Origin: Ricordea florida
Lineage: Eukaryota; Cnidaria; Anthozoa; Corallimorpharia; Ricordeidae
DNA: 64,000 nt
NCBI GenBank assembly: GCA_949710005.1
Contig: OX453281.1
Span: forward strand, 20,177,561-20,241,560
Reading direction: 5' to 3'
In this document: one piece after another, positions 1 to 12,500 of the stretch
Numbering within the stretch: the stretch's first letter is position 1
Layout of the letters: every line of letters begins with the position of its first letter
The notes under the pieces: model-generated
The model's database searches: none
What the model saw: only the letters and a program-made list of their open reading frames with translations
Told to the model about the DNA's origin: nothing
Position numbers and translations under genes: made by a program

Positions 1-247
1 AAATATTCTTTTGTTTTTATTCAAATTATCCCTTGATACCTCGTTCTTAAGGTAAAATTCAAATGAGTATTTTATCTTGAACGAGGCATTAAGGTCTAAT
101 TTAAATAAAAACAAAAAGGCGGCCATTTTGGAATAAGGCATATTATTGATCACATAAAAAATGGGATTATGAAACAACTTCATTAAGTACGTTTTACCAC
201 CATAAGTGTAAGGTCCTGTAAGGGACGGACCATTAGAAAAGTGATGG

Positions 248-512
248 CGAATCTTGAGTTCTGATTGGTTCCCCGAGTGGGCAAGATGAGACGAATCTTG
301 AGTTCTGATTGGTTCCCCGAGTGGGCAGGATGAGACGAATCTTGGGTTCTGATTGGTTCCCCGAGTGGGCAAGATGAGACGAATCTTGAGTTCTGATTGG
401 TTCCCCGAGTGGGCAAGATGAGACGAATCTTGAGTTCTGATTGGTTCCCCGAGTGGGCAAGATGAGATGAATCTTGAGTTCTGATTGGTTCCCCAATTTG
501 ACAAGATGAGGC
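248..512. repeat. 44-bp minisatellite, about six copies
   Basis: A 44 bp unit recurs with anchors at 248, 292, 336, 380, 424 and 468. Copies differ by only a few bases. The unit includes the core TTCTGATTGGTTCCCCGAGT. There are no variable spacers between units, so this is a tandem minisatellite. Open frames across it are a by-product of the repeat. Confidence 0.95.
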
Positions 513-1070
513 AAATGAATGAAGATACTACTTTCACCGCTCTTGCGACTCTTCAGGCATAAAAAAGAGTCTTTATTGATTTCAGCACCTCACAACAGTA
601 ATCTTTTTGCTTACAATTATGGTCGTAATTGTATTATAATTTCAGGCACACGCGAGCAATCAGTGTAATTTTAAGTCATTAATTTGATAAAAAAAACCTC
701 TCTTTGTACTTTCTTGCGTTCTGCGAGGAACGGAGAATGTTGTAAAACGGAAAGATGGTGAATTGATGTGTCAATCCTAAAGAGCATTCATGAATTGCAA
801 TTAAAGAAGTTACTCCTATGACGTAATGAATCAATAAAGATACTTTGCTCTGCCTGAAGGGCTGAAAACCGTAGCGCAAAAGCAAAGAAAGACATTACTT
901 TCTTTTTTTGTAATTTCTAGTGGATTCAGAAATTGAGGTGAATAGTGGCAGAATATTTGCCGAGCTGCGAAGCAGCGAAGTAAATACTCCTAAAGCCACT
1001 ATTCACCGAGATTGAAGAGAATAATTGTTTTAGTAAATACCAATGAAGCAATTTCAATAGGGAATTTAAG
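513..1070. other. no gene recognised
   Basis: This stretch between two minisatellites holds no convincing coding exon on either strand. I saw no recognisable repeat family in it. Confidence 0.5.
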
Positions 1071-1257
1071 CAAACACGACGACGACACGACGCTTAAGCA
1101 AACACGACGACGACACGATGCTTAAGCAAACACGACGACGACACGACGCTTAAGCAAACACGACGACGACACGACGCTTAAGCAAACACGACGACGACAC
1201 GACGCTTAAGCAAACACGACGACGACACGACGCTTAAGTAAACACGACGACGACGCC
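1071..1257. repeat. 28-bp minisatellite, about seven copies
   Basis: Units start at 1071, 1099, 1127, 1155, 1183, 1211 and 1239, spaced exactly 28 bp apart. Each contains CTTAAGCAAACACGACGACG or a close variant. The array is tandem and has no spacers. Confidence 0.95.
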
Positions 1258-1826
1258 GAGGATAACACAACCGGTGAAAAAATTTAATTGTTGAAGCGTA
1301 ATTCGTACAACGAAGAGACTTACCGGACTTTATTTTGTGTCGTTCATTTGCGCTATTGTTTGGTCCTGCCCTGGTCAACGTTTCATCTTGGTAGTGTTTT
1401 GCTTTATTTATCTAGTAAAACCGCTTCAAAAAAGCTGAAAAGCGTGAATCAACGGTAGCCATATTTCGGTAGCTTGGACGCCATTTTGTTTTGTTTTTTT
1501 TTCTCCAAACAAACACTCACTGGCACAAGGATTACCCAGACGCCCCTACACCATCCACCTTCTAGAAGGTGGATAGTGTTAAATATCCTGAGATAGTGAG
1601 CCAATCAGATTGCTCAAAATGCCAAGGCTGCTGAGTTGGTATATGCTAAATATATTTGTTATATTCCTAGACTTTCAATCAACTAAACAGGGGCTATCAT
1701 TGGTTGATTCCTGGTCACGTGGCCTTGACTAAAATCAAATGTATCCCGATCGTGATACATCACGCAATGTACCCCGCTCGGGATACATTACAGCACGTGA
1801 TCAAAGCATGGTGCAAAGTGGCGTGA

Positions 1827-3165
1827 TTGAACGCGGGAATTTTAACTTTTGTGAATGAACGCAGCAAAACAAAAAGTATGGAGTCTGAACCTGTAAGGAA
1901 ACGATTCAAACAGCTCACAAATGAAGAGATACAGCAACTGGTTGAGGCCAAGGATTCCGAAAATACAAGGAGAGCGACTAAAAATGCCGTTGCTACTTTT
2001 CTAGCATTCTGTAATGAAGTTACGCCTGAAGAACCCGTGAAAAACACAGAGTCCCTGGAGAAAATGTCGAAGAACGAACTGAATGAACTTCTAACGAATT
2101 TCTGGCCGAATGCCCGGAAAAAGAATGGAGACAATTACAAAAAGACTACCTTGATGGGACTACGATTTGGTCTGCAAAGGCACTTTCTACTGAAAAGAGA
2201 TTTTGACATCGTTAATGACGGCGAGTTTTCCAAATCAAATCAAGTTTATGAGGCGGCAGTTGTCGAGTTAAAGCGGCAAGGATTTGGCAGAGTTGATCAT
2301 CACAGGCCGATATCAAAGGCCGGAAGATCTAGAAAAAATTCAGTCTTGCTACAATCCATCCTCTCCAGATCCTAAATCCCTCCAGCAAGTGGTTTGGTTT
2401 AATCTCATGTTCCACCTAATTCGCCGCGGGAGAGAAAATCTCCGTCTTCTTACAAAACAGACGTTTGCCGTGCAGGCTGATGCAACTGGTAAGAAGTACG
2501 TATATCAAGCACTTGATGAACTGGACAAAAATCACAGGGGAAAGGATCAACCAGATGATTCTCCAGGTGAAGGCCGCATGTATGAAAGAGCGAATAGTAC
2601 GTACTGTCCAGTAAAAACTTTTGAACTGTATTTATCAAAGCTTAATCCTAGTTTGTCGTGTTTGTGGCAAAGGCCGAAGGTGCGTGAAAGTTTTAGCGAA
2701 AGTGAGGAAGTTTGGTATTGTAATGCTCCTCTCGGAAAAAATACGCTAGCTACGTTAATGAGTTCCATTTCAAAGGAAATACAATTGTCTTATCAGTACA
2801 CCAATCATTGTATTAGGGCAACTGCCGCGGTATCGTTATTAGACGAGTGTAATTTTGAAGCCCGCCATATAATGCGTGTTTCTGGCCACAAGTCTGAGAG
2901 CAGCATTCGCTCTTATTCAAGGCGCCTTTCTGAGGTTAAACAAACGGAAATTTCCCATTCACTCAGTACTGCATGTTTTGAAAGTTTAGAGAGGCAAGAG
3001 CAAACTGCAGAGGCAGATTGTCCTCTAGTCGGAAACACAGTGCCAAGATCACCCATCACGATACAAAATTTCGCATCGCAAAGCCAGGAAACGGTTAACT
3101 TTAACGCAGGTGCATTTTCAGGAGCAACTGTTACTATAAACTTTTATCAAGGTAATTCCAAGTGA
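1827..3165 (+). pseudogene. Crypton-like tyrosine recombinase, frameshifted
   Basis: Two overlapping frames (1827-2375 and 2284-3165) together cover one protein of the Crypton-derived tyrosine recombinase type (DUF3504 style, related to KCTD1/ZMYM C-terminal domains). The better start may be the ATG at 1878. The second frame carries an RRGREN arginine motif near 2422, an HCIR motif at 2806, GH at 2884-2889 and a candidate nucleophile tyrosine in SIRSY at 2914, which is the expected catalytic order. Family-like sequence switches frame near 2318-2325, so one base has probably been gained or lost. A short intron is possible but I see no clean splice sites. It lies upstream of the UGT-1 exons on the same strand and may sit in a UGT-1 intron. 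Family assignment is by motif memory, not search. Confidence 0.7.
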
Positions 3166-3572
3166 TTCTCTTTGAGCTTATCTCAATATTGAGCTTTTAA
3201 GTCCAGAAACTACTTGTTCATATACTTTGTGCTAAGTAATTCATTTGAATTAAATGTGCCCTTTGAAGTACTGACATTGTTTTCATTCGTTCTTTACTCC
3301 TTTGTCACTGTTGAAGTAAAAGTCTAGGAATATAACAAAACACTTATTCGTCTCGGGAAACATCAGGACTCTCGGGAAAACAAAACTAACTGTTTCCCTC
3401 GGGAACTGACATTAAGTGTATAATGTACAAGTAGCTTTAGAAACGAATTTGCGGCTGCCTTAACCAATAGCTCAGTACTTAAATGGGACCCTTAAAGTTT
3501 ACCATTCACACTAAGGTAAGTAAAAAAAGCCTTTTTCAGCGTTGTGTAATGATATTCTTTCGTTTCAAACAG
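3166..3572. other. non-coding stretch before UGT-1 exon
   Basis: No supported exon here. The final bases form the intron end: a pyrimidine-rich tract followed by CAG at 3570-3572, the acceptor of the UGT-1 exon. Confidence 0.5.
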
Positions 3573-6500
3573 AGGAGGCTACAATCCCATTCAGTGCCAA
3601 CATCAAAGTTTTATCATGGATTCCACAGAATGACTTACTTGGTCATCCCCAAACTCGCCTTTTCATTGGACACTGCGGTTTGAATGGAATTTTTGAAGTT
3701 ATCTACCATGGAGTTCCCATGATTTGTTCACCTTTCTTTGGGGATCAGTTTGATAACGCGGTGATTTCAAAAAGGGCAGGTTTCTCGGAGACGATAGAAC
3801 TCAAGAAGGCGACCACAGATGAGTTGGTCAGCGTTATTCTAAAGGTTTTAAAGGAGCCCAGGTTAGTACACAGTCTTGTGGATTTAATCTGTGCAGCTCA
3901 ACTCTAAATGTAACTGAGTTAGCCCCAAAAAAGGAGTTGAAATCTTCATTTACGTTCCAGCCATGATGGAAATCAATGATTTATTCAAACCCCAAATCGC
4001 GGGCAATCTTTCGTTTCTTAAGCGATTCAATTTATGTCAGTGTAAACATAGTTAGTGGAGGGAGACTGGTTAGGAAACCCGGCAAACTTCAAAGGACCGG
4101 CCTATTGTTTGGAGTTTGATGTCGAGCCGGACCGTCACGTGACAATGACCGTGCAAACAATCGAGTAGCATTCCAGAACGATATGGCCGAAGATAGCGAT
4201 CTTTTTCTTTTTGGAGTTGATTTGGATGCAGTTCTTGAGGCTTTGGAGGGGGATGACAATGTCGATGAATACTTTGAAGAAGCTGTGACTGAGGTGAGTG
4301 GAGGAATTCGCTCATATTTCTAAAGATCTAGTAATGATACAGGAGTTTGTGGTCAGATCGATCGACCTCACTTGGAAACTCGACTAACAGAACTGAACTA
4401 AGCTCCACTTGTCTCGAAATATCAGTAAAAATATGGCCATTTGCAAGTTCCATAAACTCTTCATGATTTAGTTTTGGGGTGTTAGTCGGCATTAACAGCT
4501 ACTACGACGCTATTTTTCTTCTCTTCACTAGGTACAAGACCGAGAGATCTCTTGTCCATTCTGTTCAAAGAAATGCAAAAGTGTTGGTGGTTTGAAAAGG
4601 CACATTACTTGTAAGCATAAAGAGGAAAACGATAATGATCCAGAGACTGATGAAGGCGAATTTACAAACGAAATGCTTGCATATATGGTCAAGGAAGCCA
4701 AACGCCGTTTGGTTAACAACAAGGTGTTCTCGAAGGACATCAGAGAAGAGCTCAGTGCTTATGAATTCACAAACTTGCCAGAAGAATCGATGGAATTTGC
4801 CGACTTACAAAAGATTTTTAAACAGCTGATGAAAAAGAAAGACCAGGAGAAATTCTATACTATGTTCTATTCCACCGTGCCATTAAATTCTACCAAGTAC
4901 TTCACTGGATTGTCTAGGAATGCTGCCACACTGCTCTCAACTAAAATAGCTGATATAATGCTAGTGAATAGCAAAGAGAAGTCTGTTGTTCCTGTCAAGG
5001 CCTTTGACATTAAGTTAACTGATAAAGAAATGGCAGGTTTGCAGTATGTTGGTGGATATGTGCTGCACAAATTATATAACAAACACACCAAATCAAAATC
5101 GACAGCCCGCCAGCAGTCAGTTGCTTTTCTAATTGCTGGCAAAGAGCAAGAGCACATAATGACAGACAATCATAGGCTTACTTCATTGCTCAACCGTGGA
5201 GGACTCTGGGGAATCACAAAACCTGCACAAACAATATTTATTAGGACTGAAAAGTACTTTAGAGTTTTAACTTCCAACTGTCCTGCAGCAGGGATTGACA
5301 TTAATGAGATTAGGTCAAAATCAACTAAGGATAGTGAAGTACAAACAGCTTTCAAATGCATTAAGGCAAACTCAGAACTTAAATTAGATGATAGAGTGGC
5401 CAAGGATGTGCTGCAAAACATTATTGACTTGTACATCAGAGTTCGGTCATTTTCATTTGCTCGAGATGTTGTTCAGAAGTATAAGTTACAGATGAAACTA
5501 GTCAAGGAGAAGGCATTAAGGAAACACATAAGCAGAGCAAGCAAAGATTCTGAGATTCGACAGCCTTAGAAAAATGCTTATTTAAATTTATCAAATGTCT
5601 TCATTTCCAACTTTTAGTGTTACATGTGAACAATAATTTGAGTACTGGTGATATTAATGGTTGTCATTTTATATCCCAATCAAATGACTGTAATTCAACA
5701 TAACACTGCCTTCCTTCGAGATATAGTAGACCAAGTTCAGATATTTTAACAAGCACAGTCTATTCCAAATTTAAAATGAAGTTTGATTTTTAATACTTTC
5801 CATGTATCTAGTGAAAGTAATTTTGTATACTTCACAGCTGTTACAGTATCTGAACATGGCCTTCATATTTCTTATTGAATAAGTTATTATTCTGCAAAAC
5901 ATATGAGGTTAATGTTAAACTGTTTTTAAAGTTATATGTAAAGCTTATGATCCAAAAGCTTGATAATAACATTTTTTAATTAAAGCTAAATGCTTGTTTA
6001 ATATTAAAAGACATTAGACGTGGAAAACATTTGATATCTCTGAGTCCTTAGATTCAAATGTCCTTACAAGATTCCTTGTCAATCTATGATTTTAATTTCG
6101 AAAGGGTATAAGTGAAGATGATATCACTATGAAACAAAACATTTATCAGTTAAGCATGAAATTATTTACAACTGTCTATTGAGAATTCACCTAGTGTATA
6201 AATTAATAACTCATTCAGTAGAATGCAAACACTTAAAGCATGAAATAGTAGTAAGTAGTACAAAATAGTACTAATTGAACAATAGGAAACAAAGGAATTT
6301 GCTTGATTTAGTACTATTTAGATTTAGTGATCTTATGCTTTTAGTGTTTGCACTCTATTCTTTCATTTAGTTCTCAAAGTTCACTTTTTTTCCTTTTTTC
6401 TCTTTGGTAGAGGGTCATCGCTAACATTAACCCATGCCTTCCTCTTATCTTTCCTTCCTCTGGTGTTTCCAGACTGACAAGAAACAGAGCGTTGAATTCG

Positions 6501-9500
6501 AATAGTGTTGTCATTATATCCAAACATTCGAATATCTGGGTTGTCATTTCTTCTTCCGATCTTTCGTTGACTTCCAAAATATTCTTCAATTGGATCTTGA
6601 CAAAATCTCTCTGTCAAAACATATTCCACCCCTTCTTGAAGTAGGAACTTGGTAGCTTCGACAACTGAATGGGTTGTTATCTGCATCCCCTCATATGTTT
6701 GCCGCGACAGGAACATTCTGCTTCTGGCATTTGCAGTAAAGTTGCCTGGTCGGTTCAGGGTAATCTGTTTCCACTCTTTCAGGTATGCCAAGAATTCACC
6801 TTCCAACCAGTCAAATCTGTGATCTGTAGTGGATCTGTATGGGGCCAGAAAAGGCTTTCTCTTTCTCTCGTGCTCCTGTGTACTGCATACATTCAAGCAA
6901 TCAAAGAAAGAGTCAACCATCTCACATAACTTGGCTGTACCTGCTGTATCAGGTGGGCCGAATGCTTTAAGTACCCCTGCAACAGATGCACTCAGTACTT
7001 GGGCAGCCAGGTTGACTCGCATGGAGGAGTAGGAAGTGAGTTTGATGTGATCAAAAGTAAGCCTTGGAAGCAGCTTCAAACCATTTTCCACATCTTGATA
7101 AAACAGTTGAACAATATGTTGCCACAACAAGTAGTGCCCATCATTCCACATGTACCTGAAATATAAATGGTACTGGTAAATAAATGTAAATAATGTATGA
7201 AATATAAGTATTTTATTATTGCAGCATCATAGTAAGAATTGGATCTTTTTGTTGAAGTAATAAAGTAATTGAGTCAGTGTACAGCAGTGGCCAACTCGAA
7301 AGCTTACAGCTCCTTTGGCCACTGCACACGATACGTCAGCAAAGTAATTCATCTCTTTTTTTTCCTTCTATTTTTCCTGTTGGCTCATTTTAATACCTAT
7401 ATTGTAATTATGTTTTTCTCTTGTAATCGTTGTGTAAAATAAAGATTGAATTGAATTAGAATTGGAATTGGATATAATGAATTGAAGAAAACAAAGCTAG
7501 GCTGTCTCCTATTGCACTAAAAATGTAAAGCAAATGATACCTGAACATAAAACATACCTAGTACATGTCCCAGATCCAGAATGATACAGGCAGTTTCTTG
7601 TCGTCTTTAAAAGATGGGGTGCATCAGAGAAGAAGTAGATAAATCTGTGCGGAGCAAAGAGATTGATAGTACGGTAGCATACTTCTTTCCCAGCATTTCC
7701 ATCAAGAGCAGTGTGCATTCTGTAGAAGCTTCTGTTTGGGGAAGCCCCATCTGAAGTGGCTGCAACAACCCAGAGGTTACAAGTTAACTCAAGAATACAA
7801 ACAGCTTCCCAAAACAGTGGCATTAACTGGATGGCTGTGACTCCATTTGTTGCGAAGTAGGCAAGACTGAATTTTAGCTCAGTGCAAACACCCCTGACAA
7901 GGAATGCAAGTGCATGTGTTGCAACTTCATCTACCTTATCAAGTGTTGCAAGATTAACATCTGGATCCCCCAAGTCCACATAACCAATAAGTTCACCAGT
8001 AAACTTGTCAAAGACAAGATTAGACATGATTTTCATCTCATCAAAGAGCAACACAATGTATCTCTGTACATCAAAGTACGTGTCTGTCATTGCTTTAAGC
8101 TCTTGTTGGACACTTTCTTGAAAACCTCTCTTTGGCCTTATAAAGTTCCTGTAGTCCCTCAGTGTGCGCTGACTTGGTAACACAAGAATTCCGCTGTTTC
8201 TCAATTCCTCATAGCAGGATGGAGATTTCGCTGCCAATGACAAACAGTATCTTATTATCATTGGATGAAATCGTACTCCAGTCGTACTGCTTGAAAACAT
8301 TTTTTTCTGCTGCTGCCAAAATAACTCCATGAATGGAGTTATTTTAGCACTGGTTTTCCCCAGAATTGATACTAGATCCTTGCTTAGATCATGGCCAACC
8401 TCGACGCTGGACTTTTTTATTTCTGCTTTCATCTCTTTCAAATGTTGCTCAAGTTGTGCACACTTTAATCTCTGCATTTGGAGTGTGAGTTTAATTCGCT
8501 CAGGCGGTGTTTGTGATACTGGAGAGTTGATGTGGGCTGGCTCTGATAATTTTTTTAGCTTTGATCTTTTTCTTTTATCCACTGCATGCGAATATTTGGA
8601 GCAAGACAAGCACTGCTGGTTATTGCCTTCACACAGAAGTTCACATCCCTTAGCACGCCAGTACTGTTTACTTGGGAAAAAATCTTCTTCTTCCTTCAAG
8701 TGATCTACATACTTTGGAACGACATGCTGTATCACACCATGACAAGTTGAAGGATCAACACCAGGGCAAATAAAATAACTCTCCATATCCTTGACAAGGT
8801 TAGAAACGGACACATTCATAACAGACCTTAAGTAGTTTGAATAAAGTTCGTGGTCTCCAGGTAAGAAGCACCCATACACTTTGATAGTGAATCGAAGACT
8901 GTCGTCGATTACTAGTTCGAGTTCTGGTAATAAAAACGAATCCCTTAGCCTTTTAATAAGCATTCTGTCGTTCAGTTGTTCTAATTTCCACGTGGAAAGA
9001 GTTTTCAGAGATTTTACTCTGACACAAAGTTCCTCAAAGTTCTTGTAGATCCGTTTGTTCGACTCGTTGCCTTCATAATCTCTTACAATGAACCTCGGCA
9101 GTCTCGGCACAGGCTTCCTTGAATCGTGGCTTTTCTTGGGCATATTAAGCGTTGGGAGGGCTCCAAACTTTGGCTTTTTCTTCGTCATCTTTTCAGAATG
9201 AACTGCAAGAAAAGCAGAAATTGCTCAAAGAATGTTAAGATACTTAAGGTGGTACCGGAGGCTAATTTCAACATTTTTAGCACATATTTACATACATAAA
9301 ATCTGTAGAAATAATTGTTCAATCGCAATCGTATCTTCACAGGTGAATCTTTTATTTGTGCTGATTTTCTCAAAAATAGTTTTATTCCAAAAGAATGAAA
9401 AGAATTTCTGTAATATGATCTTCTTATGGGTGTGGTCGAAACCTTTACATTTTACTTTTTTCGATATAACTCAAAGAGAATTCCTTGGACTTCAATAAGC

Positions 9501-12500
9501 TTTGGTAAATTTATTTGTATCACTTAAAGCAAGAATTATGTGGGAGTACGTCAAAGAATAAGAAATAGAATAAAAGATATGTCAAGAAATATTGTTTTGT
9601 AACTTTCAAAAATGTTTCATCCTGCCACGGGCCTTATATTTGTAGGCATTTGACGTATTCCCACATAATAGTTCGTTCACGTATATATTCGATCTCTGCG
9701 AAGTTTCGTGTCTTTCCAGTAAAACTACAAAAAATAATATAATTTCAAAAACTACCACCTTTAAAATAACATGTCTTTTTTGGCCAAAAATCGAGCTTAA
9801 ACTGAAGAAAACGGGCACAAAAGTTCACATTAGCTTCTTTTCGATGGCAGCCATATTGTTTTGACGTCTACAATAAAAGTTAACAGCGGTAAATCGCTTG
9901 AAATGGCCCTATTTTGGGCCCTCCATCCTTTTACGGGGAGCTATTTTTCGCGCGAAACCAATCAGGCGCAAGGCATTATAAACAATGACACCTCTGCATA
10001 GCAACGGCACCCCAACAGTCAGCGTTGACAGGTTGAAATTAGACAAAACGCAGTCATTTCGAGGGAACGAACGGGACGCGAGCAGAGATTACAAGAACAG
10101 CGATAAATGCCTCCAAAAAAGCATTCCAACGCGACTAAGGAAAAGTCTGCGCGTGCTAACGAAGCTCGAGGTTCGGGATCACACTCAAGAATTGTCCTTG
10201 ATTTTGAAAAGTTGCGACAAGCTGGTTGGAAAGTAATCGAAGACAAAAGAAAATTGAAGTCATCGTCAACAGGACTGAAAGTTTTCTACAGATATACAAA
10301 CCCTGCTGGAAAGTCGGTCAAAAGCAGCAAAGAGGTCGAGAGACAGCTTAAAGCAGAAGGGAATTTCGACGCATTTGTGTGTGAGTCAGTACGACATTGT
10401 GATGAGCGTATCGAGCGTGATCCAAAAGCGAAGACGTCGGATGCTTTGTCCTCAGATGATGACACCGACTACGAACCGCCAGAGAAGCGAAGTGTTCAAG
10501 CAATCAAGGACGAATGGTGAGCTTTTATCTTATAGTATTTCTATCAGTAGCTTACAGTAAGTCATCTGAATTTTATTTAAAAAAATCCTGATTTCCGTTG
10601 TTGGCGGGATTAGTTGTGATTATTTGAAGTGTTATTTTTTGTTCTTGTCAAGCTATCACATGTATTCATTTGTGGGTAATTTTTCCTGATAAGTTTCTGT
10701 GAATATTGAATGCAGTGTATATTCTCACCAGGAGCCAAGAATTCATACTGTATTCGGCTCCTGGTCTCGTGTATTCCTTTTTGTTTACCATTCGACATGA
10801 GATGGCTAATACATGTTTTCTCAAATGAGTGGATCACCTGTTTACAAGAGTTCAAATCTTTTTGTTTTCAGCATCGAAGTTCCAGAAGGACTGTTTGTTG
10901 CTACGACCTCAAGCATCGTGAATTTTGTGAGGCAATTCAATCAGTTTTTCAAATGTCCATCAAATGAGGGAAGGTGTAAAGGTACGTATCCATTTGTTTG
11001 AGTTTATGCCTTTGAAAAAGTCTGATAATAATATTCTTCAAATAAAAACTGCTTTGCCATAAAGGTGCCAAATTCTGCATACATAAGCTTATGTACCTGT
11101 GAACTTTAGCTGTAGTTCCCATCTGCTACACCACCATACGAGTAAATTTGTATTTTGGGGCATTGTAAAAGAGTGCCTAAGAATTCCTAGCAAACTAGAC
11201 AAACTAGAAATATAATTTTCTGATTGATTGATATATGATACTTAATTTTTTCCCTCTGAAAATAGTTTTTGTTGATTCAATTTCTGTATCCCCTTCATTC
11301 GAAATCATTAGTAATGTTATTATTTAATTATTATTGTATATTCTTAGATACATATAACAATGTGAAAAACAATGAACTAAATGTCCCCTTAGGTAACCTA
11401 GTGCTTGTGGCAAATGAAAAGAGGGGATTAGGTGGTGCGATGAAATTTCTATTCCGCTGCAATGGATGCTGGACAGCAGAAATAGGCTATCAAAGCAGCC
11501 AACTAGCCGCAGAGTCACGCCGTCATCTGGTGTCCTTAGCCCTATCCTTAGCTTTTTTCATAAGTGGGCATAACTATGCCTCTTATAGGAAAACTTTGGG
11601 GAAGGGTTTGGGTTTGGGTGTTTTATCTGACAAGCCATTTATAGAAATCATCGACCTTGCTTATCCCCACATCAAGGGCATACTCGACGAAATGTGCGAG
11701 AGGGAGAAAGATTATATGAAAGCCCTTCCAGATGGTCAGTTGGGGAGTTGGTCAAGGGGGGTGACAACATGCGATGGGTGCTGGCAAATAAGGGGGCATT
11801 TTAGCCAAAACTGTACCTTTATTATAAAGAATTATTTGACGGGGGGTCTCCTCTATTATGGGCACTTGTCAATGCGCGGGGCAGATAATATTTGTAATGA
11901 AGAGTTGTGGCAGGGTACTTCAAAGGCTGCAGAGGGACACTTGGCCCAGGTTTTGTGGGGAAAAGCCAAAGAGGAGGGATTAAAAGTGGAAGTCAATTGG
12001 CAGGATGCGGATTCATCTTCTGCAAAGGGTTTCAGGTACTCTTTTTCTGATGAACAAGAGTCCAAAATAATGCTGTGTGGGGGTCACGTTGGGAGGGCTC
12101 ACGGGAAGAAGTTGCAAGAGCTCCAAACAAAGAGTTCTTTTAGCAAGGGATTTATTGACAATCACAAGAAGGATTACCCCGGTATGGAAGAAATGAAGTG
12201 TTGTTGTGCTAGGAAAAAGCACACTTATGTTGCGACAAGCAGCAAACCTTCATGTGGATGTATGAGCCCAGGTTTCATCCAGGGTGCAAAGCGGAATCAT
12301 TACTGTGCAATGGTGCATGCAGGTAAAGACCCCGAAAAATACAGGCAAACAATGCTTTGCTTGGGAAAATATCACGCACGTGACATCCATGAGTGGGAGG
12401 GGGGTTCTTGTTCATTCCACCCGGTAAAGAAATGCAGCTGTAAAGGGTGTAAATGTGATGAGGATGGGTTTTATGAGGAACTAAAATGTCCCGGGGAGCA

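Noticed and set aside
248-1257. CRISPR-like arrays
   Set aside because: The 44 bp and 28 bp units are directly adjacent with no variable spacers, and the DNA is from an animal.
8600-9188. THAP zinc finger at the start of the P-like transposase
   Set aside because: The N-terminus lacks the C2CH spacing; the cysteines near residues 180-200 are too far in and spaced differently.
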